From contig JAQQWL010000001.1 of NCBI GenBank assembly GCA_038363925.1, forward strand, positions 1,054,001-1,118,000: a DNA stretch of 64,000 nt, in the 5' to 3' direction. How positions within the stretch are numbered: position 1 is the first letter of the stretch; the number at the start of each line of letters is the position of its first letter. The notes beneath the pieces are model-generated. The model had not been told where the DNA came from and did no database searches. It saw only the letters and a list, made by a program, of their open reading frames with translations. The stretch is from Apiospora phragmitis. Taxonomy: Eukaryota; Ascomycota; Sordariomycetes; Amphisphaeriales; Apiosporaceae. Of this stretch, positions 60,666 through 64,000 are shown one piece after another. The position numbers and the translations under genes were made by a program.

Positions 60666-63082
60666 TTACCAATCAATGGGGTTCTTAATTTCCTCTCCAC
60701 GGTTTGTCTTGGGGACTGGAACAGCCTTTGCCGCCAGCTTACCGCCCTGACCTTTCCTCCTCAAGTACGAAGCTCCATCGATCCATGGGGTCTCCTGGCT
60801 GACCTTCTTCTCATGGTCAACGATTTTGTCGTCGAGCTGCATGGTGAGACCAATGTCATCCAGTCCGTTGATCAAGCAATGCTTGCGGAACTCCTCGACA
60901 TCGAACTTGCAGAGCTCGTTGCCCTTCTCGTCACGAACCACCTGGTTTGGCAGATCGATCTCAATCTCCCTTCCAGCACGAGCCTCGGCCGCCACATTCT
61001 CCAGGTCGGCCGAGTCCGTAATCCGGATAGGCAGCATGCCGTTCTTGAAGGTGTTGTTGAAGAAGATATCGGCGAATGAGGGAGCGATTATACATTTCAT
61101 TCCAAAGTCGAGCAGAGCCCAAGGAGCGTGCTCTCGGGAGCTGCCGCATCCAAAGTTGACACCAGTGCACACCAGGATTTTGGCATGTGTGTAAGGCTCT
61201 TGGTTAAGAACAAATTTAGGGTTTGGTGATCCATCTTCAAGGTAGCGCCAGTCATTGAAGAGCGCAGAACCAAGGCCAGTTCGCTTAATAGTCTTGAGGA
61301 ACTGCTTGGGGATGATCGCGTCTGTGTCAATGTTGTTATTGTCCATCGGCGCAGCGATACCCCGGTGTACCAGGAATTTGGGAAGTCCTTGAGAACCCTT
61401 GGCCTCTGACCCCATGTGGTTGGTGGTCGGGGAGCTGTCAAGGGGCTGGTCGGTAAGTTCTTCTCGCGATCTCTCGTCGGTAGCAGCTCGCTCGTCAATC
61501 TTGCCATGCGTTGATGCCGAGTGTGCCTGGAAAGCCTCGATATGGGGGCTAGCCTTGTACTGCGTGAGGCTTCGCACGTCTGTGAGCTTGCCAACAATGC
61601 CCGCTGCTGCTGCCATAACAGGTGACATAAGATGAGTACGGCCCTGGGCACCCTGGCGACCCTCAAAGTTTCGGTTGCTCGTGCTGGCGCATCGTTCCTT
61701 GGGGGAGAGAATATCGGGGTTCATGCCCAGGCACATGCTGCATCCAGCCTCTCTCCAGTCGAATCCTGCATCTGTGAAGATCTTGTCCAAGCCCTCAGCT
61801 TCGGCTTGGTCTTTCACCAAGCCGGAACCAGGGACAACCATGGCATGCACTACATTGTCGGCCTTCTTCCTACCCTTGACTACCTGGGCCGCGGCTCGCA
61901 GATCCTCGATACGAGAGTTGGTGCAAGATCCAATGAAGACCTTGTCAATCGCAATATCTTGCATTGGTGTGCCGGCAGTGAGTCCCATGTACTCCAACAT
62001 TCGCCGGCCAGCCTTCTTCTTGGACTCGCTGCTGAATGACTCGGGGTCAGGGACGACGCCGGTGATAGGAACGACATCTTCGGGGCTAGTTCCCCAGGTA
62101 ATGGTAGGAACAATCTCGCTGCCGTCGATCTGGACATCGATATCATACTTGGCGCCAGGGTCCGACTGGAGAGTCTTCCAGTAGGCGACAGCCTGGTCCC
62201 ATTCGGCGGAGGGGAAAGGGGGGGCCAGGGGCTTGCCCTTGAGATACTCAAAAGTGACCTCGTCAGGGGCGACCATGCCAGCGCGGGCACCACCTTCGAT
62301 AGCCATGTTGCAGATAGACATACGAGCCTCCATGCTCAAACTACGGATGACAGAGCCGCAGAACTCAATTACACAACCAGTGCCACCAGCGGTACCGATC
62401 TGACCAATGGCATGCAGGACGACATCCTTGGAGCTGACACCAGGAGCCAACTCGCCATCGACTTGTATCCTCATGTTCTTGCTCCTCTTTGTAATAAGAC
62501 ATTGCGTGGCCAGCACGTGCTCAACCTCAGAAGTGCCAATGCCCGTGGCGAAAGCACCAAAGGCGCCGTGTGTCGAGGTGTGGCTGTCGCCGCAGACGAG
62601 GGTGGTGCCGGGCAGGGTGAAGCCTTGCTCGGGCCCGATGACGTGGACAATACCCTGGCGCTTGTCGCCGAGTCCGAAGTATGTGAGGCCGAAGTCTTTT
62701 ACGTTCTCTTCGAGAGTCACGCACTGCAGACGGGAATCATCCTCCTCAATGAAGGTGGCAATGTCCTTGATGCCCTTTCGGGATTTGGTAGGGACATTGT
62801 GGTCCGTGGTGGCGAGGGTGCAGTCAGGTCTCCGGACCTTGCGGCCGGCATTTCTGAGTCCCTCGAAGGCTTGTGGGGAGGTGACCTCGTGGACTAGGTG
62901 GCGATCTAGTGATAACACGATGGTTATATTTCCAGCCGTCGACCTAGGTCAAGGGAGATTGGATGGGTTGCTGCCAACTTACCAATATACAACAAAACAG
63001 TGCCGTCCAGCTTCTCATCAACAACATGAGAACTGAAGACCTTGTCGTACAGAGACGCAGGTGCGCTGTCTGTAGCGGGCAT
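60666..63082 (-). CDS. LEU1: 3-isopropylmalate dehydratase (leucine biosynthesis)
   Basis: Converts 2-isopropylmalate to 3-isopropylmalate with a [4Fe-4S] cluster, second step of leucine synthesis. Exons on the minus strand are 63082-62983 and 62905-60666; 779 aa, intact. Large and small subunits are fused as in all fungi. The substrate and cluster motifs are [40 protein letters not shown] and [11 protein letters not shown] (three cluster cysteines). The aconitase swivel domain follows after a Ser/Thr/Glu-rich linker ([14 protein letters not shown]), with [18 protein letters not shown] and [15 protein letters not shown]. The intron near the N-terminus interrupts the YIDRHLVHE motif. The start [10 protein letters not shown] lacks an evident presequence, consistent with a cytosolic enzyme. 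Confidence 0.96.
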
Positions 63083-64000
63083 CTTGAGACAAATGTATTG
63101 GTATCTCTAGCTTCCTTGCTATCTGTAATAAGTTTTGTAAAAGAGAGAAGGAAGGGTTGGAATAATGGATATCAGTGAATTACCCTCGAGTGGAAAGACC
63201 CAAGGACTTGTTGAAAGGCTGGAGGAGGTGCGAGGGGAGGATGGGCCAGAACGACAGTTGTTTCAAGTTGAACGGAAATGAATCAATTGGAAGCAGGGCG
63301 AGTAACCTTCATACTAAAATAGATATTCTCGGCTTCAAATCTTCGAGGCCTTTCAGACGCCGCAATCGGCCGCTGGAATGGTGGCTCCGACGTCGGGAGG
63401 GGCGTTTGGATTATTTTCGAAGGCTTGGTTGGAGATCTGGGCAACGTCATTGGCAATGCAGGCCTTGCCATTGGCCAACCCCACCCGCTGCGTGTTCCGA
63501 ACCTCCAAATTCTCCATCCTGTCCCATCCTTTCAGGTCGCCTTGGCTGCTTAGCGCAGAGACGGGGGAGAAATGTACTGTATCTGATCTTGGCCAGGATC
63601 CGATGCTGGTGATCCCTCACCCTTCACGTGCAGTGTCACACTGCGCCATGCAGCTCGTCAGGCAAGCAAAAAGCATACTGCCGAACCTGTGCAATCCGAG
63701 TCTAGCCGCTTACCGACTGGACGGCATTTCATTGGCGAACTCTATCATGCTTGGATTCGGGAATAGAATCTGCCGACACAGCATGAGGAAGAGGAAACAT
63801 ACTTCCTCTTGTTCTTCTTGATTTCTTTCCCGGCCAACCCGAAAAACTTGTACAGTATTTCCGGGTCCGCGGTGGACGTAGCTCCTTATATTAAATCCAC
63901 TTGCTGCGATATCTGGAGTTTCGAAGAAAAAGCCGGTAAAGAGCCAGTGGCCAGCGCCTATGGATGAGGAGGAAGTCCGGTCCCGCGGCAAGAAGACAGG
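63083..64000. promoter_or_regulatory. LEU1 upstream region, to window end
   Basis: About 0.9 kb with no recognisable gene. I looked for Leu3-type CCGG-NN-CCGG sites; only imperfect ones were seen (for example CCGGTCCCGC near 63977-63986). A neighbouring gene may start beyond the window. Confidence 0.45.

Noticed and set aside
1..64000. CRISPR array, prokaryotic operons, rRNA genes
   Set aside because: No regularly spaced repeats, no polycistronic layout and no rRNA-like sequence were seen.

Overview
This window is nuclear DNA of a filamentous ascomycete (Pezizomycotina, most likely Sordariomycetes). The evidence is: many short introns (47-150 bp) with GT..AG borders and CTRAC-type branch sites; a Zn2Cys6 transcription factor; the filamentous-fungal forms of MOB3, ATP25 and INCENP; isopropylmalate isomerase as one fused polypeptide; a secreted GH95 enzyme; and a Tc1/mariner relic with RIP-like C-to-T damage. 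No rRNA, convincing tRNA, CRISPR array or prokaryotic feature was seen.

Layout. 1-7 kb: a ZNG1/CobW-type GTPase (minus, cut by the window edge), a divergent MOB3/phocein gene, and a Zn2Cys6 regulator on the minus strand. 7-16.3 kb: about 9.3 kb without a recognisable host gene, holding a degenerate 1.3 kb Tc1/mariner element. 16.3-29.4 kb: a MOSC protein, a GH95 alpha-fucosidase-like enzyme, a cytochrome P450, a PPX1-type exopolyphosphatase, a RING-like protein and an S1/P1 nuclease. 30-44.4 kb: mostly housekeeping genes, namely ATP25 and mitochondrial RNA polymerase (divergent, both mitochondrial), V-ATPase c'' subunit and ARC1 (divergent), a small cysteine-rich secreted protein, and SAICAR synthase. 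45.3-64 kb: a carboxylesterase, INCENP, a J-domain protein, an NmrA-like reductase and LEU1 (isopropylmalate isomerase).

The genes are mostly independent. Functional themes are mitochondrial gene expression and ATP synthase biogenesis (RPO41, ATP25), secreted degradation (GH95, S1 nuclease, esterase), biosynthesis (ADE1, LEU1) and cell division (INCENP). I see no convincing biosynthetic cluster and no clear new system.

The most striking feature is technical. At least fifteen one-base insertions or deletions, mostly in homopolymers, break nine otherwise well-conserved genes, including essential ones (mitochondrial RNA polymerase three times, INCENP twice). When the shifts are counted out, each model of known start adds up to a whole number of codons with consistent intron phases. 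I therefore read them as consensus errors. Coordinates given for those genes are the full spans, with the shift sites stated in each entry.
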